Source of the DNA: Cristatella mucedo
Taxonomy: Eukaryota > Bryozoa > Phylactolaemata > Cristatellidae
NCBI GenBank assembly: GCA_009760855.2
Contig: WPIO01000007.1
Coordinates: 6,482,501-6,546,500 of the forward strand
Direction of reading: 5' to 3'
DNA: 64,000 bases
A program made the position numbers and the translations under genes. The notes beneath the pieces were generated by a model, which made no database searches, was not told where the DNA came from, and saw only the letters and a program-made list of their open reading frames with translations. Shown here one piece after another: positions 1 to 14,000 of the stretch (positions within the stretch are counted from its first letter, which is position 1; each line of letters starts with the position of its first letter).

Positions 1-68
1 ATCTCAGTGGTGTACTTTCACTCGAAGAATTCTCCAACATCTACTACGTCGAAAATTTAATATGGAAG
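1..68 (+). CDS. TPCN1: TPCN1 exon, inter-repeat linker (cut by window start)
   Basis: Open from base 3, encoding [20 protein letters not shown] then WK, and ending in AAG followed by donor GTGAGC (phase 0). It matches the end of the EF-hand-like linker of animal TPC1. The exon start lies at or before the window edge. Confidence 0.85.
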
Positions 69-3000
69 GTGAGCGATGGCGGACTAAGTCTTGTGTTGCA
101 GCGTATCTCCAGCGCATACCCTTTGATGCAGTGGCAGAGCCAGAGGTTGGGCATTGGGGCTTTTGCCCCCCCCCACCAGTGACCCGGGCCGCCCCCTATT
201 CTTATGCCCTTGACTGTTAACCAACTACGATCGAAATCAAGTATTAATTCTACTCGTTGAGCAACCGCCGAGTTTTGCGCTATAATTTTTCATTAACTGT
301 GGGTCTAGCTTGCTCACCCGAATTTTTCTGGTTTTTACCTACAAAAATTGGTTTGCAAGTTCGGCCCCTAAATACAAATCCTGGCTCAGTCACTACTTTG
401 ATACATCTATAGGCATGTGTATGATTGCCAGCTCCTGTTCCTGTGCCCTGTGCCACCCACTCAAGGCTTCATGTCATGCTTCCCACAATGAAAGTTAGCA
501 TGACGTAAATGGTCAGCCACTAATAGCCCACCGGGCGGCATTTGGCTGCCCGTCGTGGCCTTCACCGAAGGAGAATGGCTCCTTTATCGAGGCACAACTT
601 GGCTTTAACGACGTGTTTGCCCATGGAGGCTGAAGCCTCGAACAAGAAAAAGAAGCCGAATTATTTTCAAACTGGACGCACTTTTTAAACTGCACTACTA
701 TTACCATTACCCACTCCTTATAATTGGCAAAGTAAGCGTTCTACTTCCTTGCGGAAAAGGTCACGTGTGTGTAAATACCCCATTGATTCATTCGTCGTCA
801 CAACTTATTGTAGCCAGATATCTGTAAAGAGTTGAAGATTCTGAGGTGCACAGGCAGAAAAACTCTGTGTCTAGTTAAGCCCTCGCACCAGACAGATTAT
901 GTGACTCGGCTCGCTGTGGCCGAATTTCCCCCGTCTTGTGGCCTTGTTTGCAAGATTTCTTAAAAAAAAATGATTTATATGTGAAGAAAGTATTGGTGCA
1001 TCAGTATTAATACATGTGTGAGTTTTATGATTGGCAAATGAAACCTTTTGCTAGTAATTGAAAAGAAAAACCTCACTTTGAGGTTTTTGGATATCAGTGT
1101 CATTCAGGATAAGGGACACTGTGCTACAGCTTTGATAGTCGGCCGGCAATTGTGGGATCATCTTGGATAGCAAGCTCACTCTTCGAGACCGCATTTAGTC
1201 TTGGCTAGAGCTATGGAGCTCGGAGTACTTTTTACACCCTCGTGTAGGGGAATTATTATTATTATAATGACCCAAAGACATGCAAAGCAATCAATGCCAA
1301 GGACCGTCGAAAATCGAGAGATTTCCTAAAAGCTTTGACAAGCACAGCGATCGGAGCAGTTGGCGCGAATCTTTGGACTGTGGCTGCGTAGTAGGCTTGC
1401 GCTCAGAGTAACAAACTTAAGAGGCTTTTCACCGGGACACTTTCATTCACTTAAGTGTTGTTACGGCGTTCAATTTCTCTCGCATTTTCCTTTAAAGTGA
1501 GCTGATACGAGCGACAGCCAAAGCAGCACCTGTCGCCGGCGGCAAAAAGAGGAAGAGAGGCTCAATCGTCAATAATTGGTAGCTTTTTGCCTAGATACCA
1601 AGGGAGCAGCTGGTTAGAAGTGGCTTTTAGGTTATTGCAATTCCCAGTGAAGAGGCTAGCATTAGCTGCATTTAAACTATCGACTTTTCTCATTCCAGCA
1701 GATGCCGAATTTTCTTCTAGTTAGGGCACTTGCACTCGATCGATTCAGGATTCACGTTGATGGCCAACTTTGTCCCGCCCACATCGCCCTACTTTAATGG
1801 GGGAGGCGAAGTATTAAAGACGGTTTCACGGAAAGCCGCCGAGCCATTACCGGGGAAGTTGAGTTTTACACTTTCAGTTATCATTGTAGAGTAGTATGAG
1901 AAGAATATAAAGAAAAAGAAGGTAAGCATATAAAAAAGCTTGTTCGAGTATGTGCTTAGTGCTAAGTAATGTGCTCCGTTACAGGTGAGTGGGTGTATAG
2001 TACTAAGTAATGTGCTCCATTACAGGTTTGTTCGTGGATCTCATAAGCAGACACACGGCATCCACTGTGTTGAAAGCTATGGCTCTACAACGCATACATA
2101 TCCCATGTTCAGGGGCTTGCTGTAAACGCCTCAGTATCACTCGAGCCTACGAGTGTCAGCCATTTTTGTCTTGACCGAGTGGTGTTTGTGACAAGCCCCA
2201 GGATTTTGGTCGGCTGGTACCCAGGAGGCATTAAGTAGAAGCAGCTTCACCTTCACGATAGGCTGCCGATTTGGCTCCTTGCCCCAAGATGTCGTGACGT
2301 AGTAGTCTAAACCAGCGGCAAAAGGGCACAGCATCGGTGCCGATTTAGGAAGAAAGTCGTTAGTGTAGACACGGCTCTACTAGTAGCATTGCACCACCCA
2401 GCACCACGTAGCAGACTGCGCCGGCGGTAAGCATTGGGAGGGGGCTAGGCAGCTGATTTAACAGCCTCATTTGTAGAACGAATTTGTAGCGGTAGAACAG
2501 CCTTAAGGCTATCGTCGATTCTTGCAGTAGGCAATAAAGGATTGCCCAGGATTGCCCAGGATTCGAACTCACGACCTCCAAGAGTGAAGAGTGAGCAGCT
2601 TCCCTCCTCCTGGGCCATCACGGCCCTAACTGTTTAAGTAGTTGCACCTGTTGGCTGGATAGGGCTCAGGATGTCGTTCACGACCTTGATGCGAATATTT
2701 TAACGTAGGGCAAAGTAAGGTCCTCAATTGTGTTTGTGACTCACTGAAGGGTTATGGTCAGCTGAGGGAGAGTCAAGCTCAGCTTGGCCAGCATGCCTTC
2801 CCAAGCATCTTCGATCGTCTATTGGGGTTCTGGGACAGCAGTGGGGGACCTATTTTGTGGTATGCGCTGCTATGCCTAGCTGTCGGACCACTTACTTGCT
2901 GGGTGCATTTGGAGGCAGACTCGCGCCCGCCCTAATTTTAATGTCATTTACCGAGACGTCAGACCATGATCAGTGGCTTGGCTAAGTAAGACTTTCGCTA

Positions 3001-6000
3001 GCAATGTCCTTGTCTCAGCACTGTCGATGGCTTCAGTTTTGTGCTTCGTATATGCATTGATGCGCTGTGGTTTTTCACAGTGGATTGCACGTTGAGGCCT
3101 GCTGCACTATTGAAGTACAGCATCAATACGTTTGTTCAAGCCAAAGTCTGCTTCTGGCCCGTTTGATCACATGCTGTTTTGTAAAACCACGTGGTCGGGT
3201 TTTCGTGAAACCACTAGGGTCATGCTATACTCGCTGCAGGAGCTGAAGATAAACAGGCCTTGGTTTCACAATGTTCGAAATCAGCATATCAGAAGCTGCT
3301 TTGTTGGTGAGAAGCGTTTGCGCACTTGTTGTGAGTTTCCGCTGTGCATTGTGCCCTCCTCCACGTGACACCGAGCATTGCTCGAGGTGGCTACGAATAG
3401 GTGGTCCTGTTTGAACGCTGATCTCGTTCCTTTTTAGGCCTCAGCTGGCTCGTGCAAAGCAAGTGGTTCGAACGTGTTATGTGTAAGTTTGCATTTCTGT
3501 TCTAGCGAAGCGTGTGAAAGGAAGTGCTTACAAAATTGCTACCATGCTACCTCCGTGGGCGGGTCACCCACGTGCCAACTCGTGGGCATGCAGATTTCGT
3601 GCATACTTTTGTTTGATTAATCGAGCTCATCTTTCCGTGTTTTGCGTGCCTTACTTGAGTGCTTACTTGCTTGCCTTGCTGTGGCCATACTCCCGGTAAA
3701 GAAGAGACCACGTGCTTGGCTTTTTTTTTGTGTGGCACTCTGCTCTTTTCTTCAGCTGCGGCTGCGCGCAGCACAATTGCCAGGCGGTAGCTGCTGCGAG
3801 CAGTGCAATTCCCAGGCGGCTGCTAGCTAGCGGCTCGCGTGCGCTATAGTGACTTGGACACTGTCCGACATATTGCCTCGGATCTAGTGCTATCTGCCGT
3901 GATCTACCACATAACGTTGAAAATGATTGCTTACCGTCGGTGGCTGGTGTGAGCCTGAAACATTTTGCGGATTTCAGCTAGCGCATTCTCGCGCCAGTTG
4001 CCCACCAGCGTTGTGCCAAGTTCTGGTCCAAACTCTGGCCTACCAGTGCCGCGCCGTTATTTACCACTAAATGGCTAAAAGATTGAAAAGATTGAAAGCA
4101 ATTGCACGAGTACACGACTTTTGTTTGCACTGAGCCTGCTAAAGCTCCACTTGTACACGACTTGGCTATTTCTTTCCCGACCTATGGCCTGCTACTGCCG
4201 TGCCGAAATCCACCACTCAAAGGCAGCACCAGAATGAAGCTGTTGTACTCAGCGATAATGAACAGAAGGTGGACACGGCAAAACTAGGGCTTATCACAAG
4301 TTTGACCTCTGGCTAACCCAGACTTCCCTAGGGAAAGTGAGCAGTCATCGTTTGTCTGTCATCCCGTTATTAGCCAAAGCCCGGAGCACAGGCATATCTA
4401 ATAATAAGTAATAATAGCAATACTAGTAATGAGATTTGTATAGCACCGTCAGAAAATTCAATCTCATTCTAGGAACTTCACTTATGGTATAAGGGAAGCA
4501 TGTCAACAAGGTTAGTGGTAGCATGTTCAGCACAAGTGGGCATAAGTACACAAAGGAATATTCATATGGACCTAGCAAGCACTCTGATGACCAGGTACAT
4601 TTGTAGCTTCTGTTTAAATGCCGTCAAGTCAGGGGATGTTGTGCCGGCAATCAGGAGTGAGTTCCAGGCTTTGGGAGCATACGAACTAAAGGTTAGGTCT
4701 CCAAAGGATTGGAGGTTGGTCGAGGCAGAGCTAAACGGCTTGTGTCGGATGAGTGGGTGTTATGATGCCTGGCCTGATTGGCAGGTAGTTTGGATAGGTT
4801 AGGGTGGAACCACAGAATGACCTCAAAGTCAGTGATAAAACCTTGGTCGATATGCTCCTTGATGGGGTGCCGTGAGAAGTGGTGTAATGTGGCAACTGTG
4901 ATGCTCACGACAGACAATCTAGCTGCAAAGTTAGCACCAACTGTAAATGCTTTATTGCACAGGCCCGAGGACCTGCTAGTTGTGAGTTACAGAAGTCGAG
5001 ATGGGATGTCACAGATACATGGACCAACTTAAATGTGGTAAACCTGTGTAAGCAGGTCCACATTTTTGGAATAATACCTAGCTGAAAGTGGGCAGTCTTG
5101 ACAATTGAGCTGATGTGGTCATCTAGTTAAAGTACACTTTGTTACAGGAAACGTAGGTTTCGTGCAGATGCTACTGGAGATATGCCGGGTGAGCCCATTT
5201 TGAGGTATAGGGTTTTCAATTTCTGAGTATCACTTGGTTTGCTAATAACCAGTAAGTTGGTTTTATCGTCATTCAATCGTTTAAAGTTTGTTGCTATCCG
5301 AGTGCACATGTCAGCAAACATGCAGCAATGGAGCTCAGTCAGTTTGACGTGCTAGAAGGCTGGGAGATATGAAAACACGTGTACAGCTCTATGTCACATG
5401 TATAAAAATGTAAGCCTTAACTGAACACGGAGATTACATTGGCAAGAGCTAGAACATGCATTGTGAAAAGAAGTGGACCAAGAACAGGGCCCTGGGGTGT
5501 GCTGTACTTTAGAGGCTCCTCAGTTGACTGTTGTTCGTTCACTGAGATAGGACCTAAGCCACTGCAGTGCTGTGCCAGTGATGCTCAGGCGAATTAACAG
5601 ATGTTCAAGAAGAACTAGGTGAACAATAGTATCAAACGTTTCTGAAAGATCAAGCAAAACCAGCAGAGAGATTCTATCCAAGTTAGCATTCCTGAGCAGT
5701 TAGTTCGTTATATACCGGAAGCACTGCTGAATTTGTGTGTGGCTAGCTCTAAAACCTGACTAGAATTTCGCATAACACTGGTCCAAACTTTTTTGCAAGC
5801 CTTAGCCAGCAAAACTTTAAATATAGCTGCCTACAATATGCAATAGTTGCCGGATTTTTGCACCACTGCCGTTTAGTGGTAGGTTTTGGTTAATCACAGT
5901 ATCCTGTTAAACCTGCATGGTGTGCTCCAGGTCCGGACGAGTTCATGATGTGCGACACTCTTCTTTTCTTACAGATGCTCTTGTTTCACTTAACTTCGTC

Positions 6001-9000
6001 ATGATTGTGGTGGAAGCAGTCCGTGACTCGGGTCAGTCCTACCAGAGGGCAGTGCTACAGCTGCTTGGCGTCTGTTAGCTGCTGACGCATGGCGGTTTTT
6101 TGCTGGTGCACCCACCTCTTGGTACTTCCCACTTCCGGCATCGTGGTTCATGCTGTACAAGCGTGCACAAGCCTCTTCCTACACACGAGAGCATTCTACC
6201 CAGTCACCGGCTGCTGGTTGGCATTGCACTTCATTATATGGTGCATCACTTGTATCAATGACAAAGCAAAGTAGTTTGTAAACAAAAACCAGCCAATAAC
6301 TTGAAAATTCAGAGCAGGACAAATATTCCGGTTAACTCATTCAGTAACTGCTATCTTGGTCTTTCTTGTTTTTATTCTTCCCCACGTAAGAGAGTGCCCT
6401 TGGCTGACTCCATGCATGGTATGGCCCTTTACCTAACTTTGTAATACCTTTGGATATTCTGCTGATATCTTCACCGTGACTGTGCATTAGCTGTCTTGGG
6501 ATATGCTACTCAAAAAAGGACCTGCTTAGCATAGGCGGGGATGTTGCCATTAGTCACTACCTACCGAGGGCCTTCTTCGGCAGCTCATTGAGAACCTACA
6601 TGCATCCTGCGTTCTCCCTAGCAACCGGTCGGCTGTCCAATCAACGAAAGTTTAAAGCACTGTGTAGCACTCGTTGTGGTAGTAACGAGCTCACCGTACC
6701 ACAGCATGAAATGAAAAGTCGACTGTCATGAAGTGAAAATTCGACTTCGGCCATTACTAAGGTCCCCGTCAAATGCACAGGCATCGTGATTTCCACCCCG
6801 GCTACATGCGGCTTAGCAAGCAGGCCACTTAGTCGGCATCACGAAGTTGGTACTTGCTGAGAGCATTAAAATACCAGTAAATGAACTACGGGTCTACCTG
6901 GACCCACAGTCGGCAGACGTTAAACGTACTCTCCGAAGCTCCACTACTCCCAGTCGGCTGCTGCAAACATGGGGCAGCCTTTTAAATTCTGCTTGTTAAA
7001 TGTCCGCTCACTAAAAGCCACGGGGTTAATTATCCACGATCAGGCTGTCAAGGACAAGCTAGATGCATTTCTGCTGACTGAGATGTGGATTACGCCCTGC
7101 TCTGGTGGTTGGGTATCTGAGACCACCCACTCGGAATCTCATTCAAGGATGACAAGCTGGGTTGCGGGTTTGCTGCCATTATTTGTGAATCGCTTAGCTA
7201 CTATAAGACCTGCAGTTGTTCATTGGGCCATCGTTTGAATTAGTCGTCCCCACCACAGACTGTGCGCCTCACAGTTTTGATTTGCTGACCTCGTTCAGGG
7301 TGTCTAACCTTTTTATTGAGGAGTTTTCCGAATGCCTTATAAAAATATTCATGTGTGAATGGCCGTTATTGATTGCAGGTGACTTCGAAATTCATGCAGG
7401 GTCGTGTCGAGTTTATCCAGTGACGAAACTTGAAATGCATCGATCCGATAAATTTTTCCGAGTCTGTCTGTGATGCAGGTCTTCTTGATCTGCACTCAGA
7501 CTCAGCCTACAACTTGGATACCCTCACTGATACAGTGAACATTAAACGTAGATGTACACTTGACAAGCATGCTCTTGTACGTGTACATTCTGCCCGTGTA
7601 CAGAGTAGATGAGATTCCTTTCAATTTACGAAAAACTTCAAGAGATGCGCCGTGTTAAGCGCAGGCTTGAACGCCACTTTAAGAAGTCTGAGTGGTCGGA
7701 TGACGATCTAGCCATTTTCACAAAGACTTCCTCTAGACTCATAGCCTACACCCGGAAGCTTAGAAAATCTAGAGCCCCTTTTCACTCAAAAACCGAAGAC
7801 CTGCCTGTCAGACCCAAAACAAATTTATAAGACAAGGAACAATTTGCTTGCAAACTCCGTGAGGTCTCAATACCCGAATACTAACTGCTCAGCCGACAAG
7901 TTTTCTTCATTGAAAAAATGCACGTGTTTGTGCCTCTATATAAATCCCTGCTTCTACTAAAGCAATTGTTCAGTAACAGCCTGTGTTTCCTTGAGAGATT
8001 TTTTCGATGTGTCTGCATACGAAGTGACTGTCTTAATAAATTCTAGGGAAAAGAGCTGGTCTCCTAAAGGCCTTATACAATCCAATCTTTGGTCTTTACT
8101 CGCAGACAAACCTATGTCCAGCCATCAGTCTGGTTTGTAATGCTTCTCTGGATAACGGTGTTGTTCCCTACAAAGACTTTCAGATCGGCCACAGTTCGAC
8201 CGATACTAACAAAGCCTGGATTTGGACTCAGAGGTCGTAGCAAATAATATAACACAGTTTCCCCTCTTCATTTTTGTCAAGGAATCTCGAAAAGATTGTT
8301 GCTAAGCAGCTTGTAGCACACATTAAAAAGAATGAATGGTCTGAACAATTTCAGTCGTCATTCAAGTGACACCACTCCTTTTGAAACTGCTCTCCTCCTA
8401 ATAACCAATGACATTCTATGCACCAGCAATGACGGGAATGTCACCACCCTGGTCCTGCTGGATATATCAGCTGCGTTTGACACTATTGATCACAATGTCC
8501 AACATGAACGATTAAGGACAACGATCGGTCTGGCAGGCGAGGCACTGATGTGGTTCAAATCATAGTTGTTCAATCGTTTTTCAATCCGTGTCGTATCGTG
8601 GTCAAGTCTCATCCACCAGACCAGTCACCTGTGGAGTTCCACAAGGATCCATTCTCGGACCTTTGCTGTTCTCCATTTATACTGAACCTCTTGGGGAAAT
8701 GATTTGGGCCCACGGGATTGGCTATCACTTCTATGCTACCGATACTCAGATGTATTTGTCGTTTAAACCGGCGGAATTTGCTGCAGTGACCGATAAACTG
8801 AATGGTTGTCTTGCACACATTCGATCCTGGATGTCGGCATATTTCCTTAAACTGAACGATGATAAAAAAAAGTAACATATGCCACGGGGAGGGGGGCTCT
8901 AGCCCACAACCTCGTCGAGACCTTGGTCGGGGCGAGGATTCCCCAAACGTGTGGCTGGGCTAGAAGACTTTGCTCAGTAATAAGAGATGCTGTTGCACGA

Positions 9001-10991
9001 CCATCACTTTGTGTTTGAAATTTGATTGTTAAGAAGACTGCCTCAGCAACTAGCCATTAGTTCGCTCCCTATCTAAAATTAAGGGCTGTCTTCCATAGTG
9101 GCTTGCAAAAAGTTCAACTTGCTCCTTGAATCTGTCTCGGCTAGATTATTACATTTCCATTTTGGCTGCACTATCGGAAAAGCCATTAGGCCAAGTCAGT
9201 TGGTGATAAATGTTGCTGCAACAAAGGCTAGTCAGCAAATCCCAGAGGTTCAGCTACTACAAGTATGTGTCTGCTTTGCTGAAGGAGCCTCGATGGCTCG
9301 ATCAGTGGATCAGCAGAACCGATGCTTCACCTATTTCAGCTTCCTCGTGCCCTCCGGTTCTCTCCATGGACAATAAATTAGCTGTTCCATCCCTGCACTT
9401 AAAGACCATTGACATCAGAAGCTTTTGCTCTGCAGGTCCTAGACTGTGGACCTCACATGTATAATTCCTGCGCAACGAGATCTACTCTACTGCTATTGGA
9501 CTGTGGCACAACCTTTACAGCCGTCCTGAGCGGGTACTTCCATGCTACTCACTACCTCAACTGCCCTGTTGACTCAGCTATGCTTCTCACTTTCTCTTTG
9601 TTTCGTGAGAGAACGTCGGTTGGCTACCGAATGCGTACCAAAAACCGCTTAGGTTTGAGTGCTCTGTAGAAAATTCTCCTGAGTAACACCCGTTTAATCT
9701 TTGTGGCTTTTCGGAGTTACAGCCAGAGGTACATTGCATTCAGCCAACCATCCTGGTACACTACGGCATGTTACTAAACTGCTACTTGTTATTTATTGCT
9801 ATTCGCGACGTCTAGTCAGTCTAATCGATGCTCTTTTCCTTCGCTCGCTGTGTTCTCTCGTGCTGTCGTGTATTAGAATGCACAATTGTGTGGCACGCGT
9901 GCAAATGGCTGCCAATCTGTTCGAGTGTGGTAGCTGTTAAGGTGTCTGCCTCTGTTGCTTGTGCTCTGGTTTCAGCTTGCGAGACTTGATATACAGTGTT
10001 TTCCTGTGTCAAAGGAAATGCTGATGGCTCTATGTGTATGGGTGTATATGCGTGTTATATATGTGACTAGATTTTATAAATGTAATGTCATGTATCTCCG
10101 TCTGTAACTCCACAGAGTCATAAAGACCATGTGGGTGTTATGCAGGAGAGTTTTGTATAGCCCACTCACAGCCTAAGCGGCTTTCGGTAAGCATTCGGTA
10201 GCCAACAGACTTCGTCTCACGCAACAAAGAAAAAGTGGGAAGCATAGCAGAGTCAGGAGAGCAGTTGAGGTAGTGAGTAGCATAGAAGTAGCAGCTCAGG
10301 ACCGCTGGAAAGGATGTGCCATAGCCGGCAGTAGGAGAGTAGTTGTCGTTGTGTAAGGATTGTGGAAGCAAGTTCCACAGTCTAGGACCTGCAGAGCTAA
10401 AGCTTCTGTCGCCAACTGTCTTTAAGCGGAGGAATAGAACAGATAATGTATTGTCCACACAGGACCTGAGGGCGCAAACAGGCTGAAACTGATGCAGCAG
10501 TTCAGCTAGGTACGAAGGAGCCAAGCCGTGGCGGGTCTTGTGGTTCAGCGTAAGAACTTTGTTCTGTATCCATTGCTCAACCGGCAACCATCCTAGCTCT
10601 TTCAGCAAAGGAGACACGTGCTCAAACCGCTGGGACTTGAAGACTAGCCTTGCAGCCATGTTCATAGTCCACTGCAGTGGCCTAATAGCTTTCTTTGGCA
10701 GCCCAGCCAAAAGGGAATTACAATAATCAAGCCGAGACAGAGCTAAGGAGCTAGTTAAATTTTTTACAAGCCACTGTAGGAGACAGCTCCTAATCTTGGA
10801 TAGGGATCGGATGTGATGGCTAGCTGTAGAAGCAGACTTCTGAATGAAGCTTTTGAAGTTGGGGCAGCTGTCGAAAACGACACCTAAATTTCGAGCACAA
10901 TAGCATCACCTATTAGAAGAGCAAAGCCTTTTAATCCAGCCACACGCTTAGGGTGTCCTATGAGCAGCAGTTCGGTTTGTGGGTGCATGTG

Positions 10992-11050
<59 letters not shown>

Positions 11051-14000
11051 GTATGCGGCATATTCAAGCCGTGCCGTGTGCTTAGTCTTAGTTACGGTTC
11101 AGCACTTGCCCGAATGCTTGGTTGAGTAATATTGGTGGTTTGAATGGCTGCTTCTGTCTGCCGATGCAGTTTTGCATGGGTTTTTCATTAACTTGTATGT
11201 TGGTATTGGATCTTATTTGTAAGTTCCACAGTTTATAGATGGAAGGCAGAAAGCTACCTGGTTAGTCTGTAGCCTGATGCTTCAGTAGTTTGCTGCTGTC
11301 ATACCTTGTTTGCTTCTCACTGTGTGTTTATCTGGGACTCCATATCAGTCTCCCCGTGTAACACGTTGCAGCCAATACGCATCCAAGTGAAGAACATCCA
11401 TACATCATTTGGATATCTCTCTTCTTCGTCATAGGTAATGGGCTTGTTCTAGGCTAGGTTTTGTGGAGTTGTTGTAGTTTGACAGCTTGCAACGGTGTTC
11501 GTGGACTATTCTTGCTTTGCCACTACTTCGAAAGGAGTTGCGACACTTGCACTTGCCCTTTTGCTCCCTGTGTTGACCTTAGGAGCAGCACGTGTGTAAA
11601 GCTTACTGCCTAACCAGCCCATCATGCAGCACTTGAGATTAGCGGGTAGAGCCAAGCTCCACCTTCTTCTTCTTCCACCATCGTCAGAAAAGCCTTTAGT
11701 GTACACTGCAAGTGGGAGTGGTAGCTGCCAAAGCTCTTCTGCTGCGTATGTAAGTGGAGCTGTTCAATCTGCCGACCATTACTTTTTTTATTTCATTAAA
11801 TGAATTCACGTTCACGGCCAAAGCCAGTGAGATGTATGAGAAGCCAAGAAAGCTATCGCACATGCTAAATAAAGGCTACCAGCTTGCAGAAACCTTGCCA
11901 GGCAGCCCTCTTTTCTGGGAGGCTCTTATACCAGAAGTGTGTGACTGCTGCTACCTGTGCTGTACCAATGTTAGGAGTCACTTCGACTCAGCTGAAACAC
12001 TCGGTTTGCATGTAGTGCATTGCAAGCCCGTGTGTGTGCATTCTGATCGTTTAGTGTACGTTATGGAAGCTGTCATGAAGATGACTGGCCTAGGACTGAT
12101 GTATTTTCATGATGCGTGGAACATGTAAGCAATCGGTGTCGGACTGAATCGATACCTGCTTCTGACCTGCCTCCTGCCTGTCAGTTTAATCTTCCGTGTG
12201 TTGTCTGACTAGATTTGTTGTCGATTTATTTTATTGCAGTCCTTTATCGAGCCATCTTGCCGCTTCTCTCACTAAATTGAAACCTTTTGGTGATCGGACC
12301 TTAAGTTCTTATGCACCAAAAGTCTGGAATTTGCTTCCGACTTCTGTCACCACCTGCAATGACTTTGCATCATTGATCTCAGCTAAAGATGCATCTGTTC
12401 TGCTTAGCCTTTGCTCCAGCTCAGTGTAATGGTCTTTTTTGTTCCTGTGTGCTCTGCATGTTTACGTGTGAACGATTCAATGCATTTTACTAACCAGAGT
12501 TTCTACTAACCTCTGGCATTGAGTGTCTTCTAGCGTGGTTTTGCTTGCTTGTCTAAGCATGATACCATGCACGCCACTAGTCCTTGGCTACGGATTCTTC
12601 CGCAGCAGCTTATTTGACACATGGATATGGATTTAACTTTCTTAGGCCACTAATAAAATGACCTATTGCTGTTATTAAATTGTTGTTATTGCATTTAGGT
12701 TTTGTATTGTTTATGCAGCCATAATAGTTTCCGGCTCGAGTCCGTACATACAATTATCGTTGCGTGGTAGGGAACGCTGCGGAATGTTATGGCACACAAT
12801 AATTATTTGTGTTATCGACAGAATAACTGGGTTATTTGTTACAGCTTCTCCCACCACTCGGCTGCCTAATGACTTGTGCTCTGTCTGCTTGTCCAGATAC
12901 AAGCATGTTGCAAAAGTAGAGCTTTTGGGATCTTGTAGCTGACCAGATAGTCTTTGTAAGCAACCACACTTTGTGCACGTGCTCAGGCTCAAGAACCGTC
13001 AAGTACCGGAACATGTAGCTGGATTCTAAAATGGTTATTTAAAAATTTCACGGCAGGTTTTTTGTTTACGACCAGCTACCGTCTAGCCTCATTAAAAATG
13101 CACCAGTACAATAATTTTATTAGCTCCCCTAAGTGTGTACGAGCTAATGTGTGTATATACGTTTGTGTGCACACACATAATGTACAAGTATTTGCATGTG
13201 CATAATGTACAAGTATTTACGTGTGCATAATATACAAATATTTATAGTGATGTATACATTTATATAAATATTATTGCTGCTGTCGATGCATTAGTGTCAC
13301 GTTCTTGTCACCAGTATGTCTCGTCACCAGTTAGTTAGTCATCCTTGATCGCAGCCTTATTGTGCACCATGAACGTCTTGGAGCTCTCGAGCGCTAGAGA
13401 GCTACTCAGCAGAGCTGTTAATGCTGCCTGCCTCTGTCTGTTGTCGTGTTACCAAGTGCTCGTGCCTCGTGCTCATCTTTCAGCAGATGTCGTACTTCTC
13501 TACTGTTTGCCATTGAAATGCCTCGAGCTTGACTTTCCTTTTATCCTGTTTGTTTGTCGACCTCCCCCCCCCCCCGTGAGACCTATGTATGACAACGGTC
13601 TGCTTTGCTTGATGCTCAACGGAGTGACAACATTAGTGATATTTACACATCGCTGAGATGCATTTTAATATTAAGTTGTTATTATGTCACCTTCAGCTTG
13701 GACTTCTTCATCACTGCCCTCAGCACAATAGGCATCGTCGGAGAATTTTTCGACAGGGGATTCACTTATATGCTAGTTTTGAGGCCGTTTCGGCTTCTAA
13801 GGTATGAAGGCATGGCTGAAACAGCATGAATTTTATGCCAAACTCGGCGTATTGCATAGTCAGCAAACTAGCTAGCATCACGCCCCTTGGGCACCATCTT
13901 GCACCTTTACGTCTGAACTGCTGAACCGATTTGCTGATAAAAAACTGTCTGCTTGTATAATACCTTCAGCCTTGATTGGTAGTATAGATGGTACTTGCTT

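Noticed and set aside
3076-3131. Possible extra TPC1 exon ([16 protein letters not shown])
   Set aside because: Similar to the human linker end but the frame before it has a stop, there is no good donor, and exon 3438-3482 already supplies that segment.
12711-12992. 93-codon minus-strand frame and overlapping frames
   Set aside because: Short, no motif, intronic to TPC1 and AT-rich; consistent with chance.
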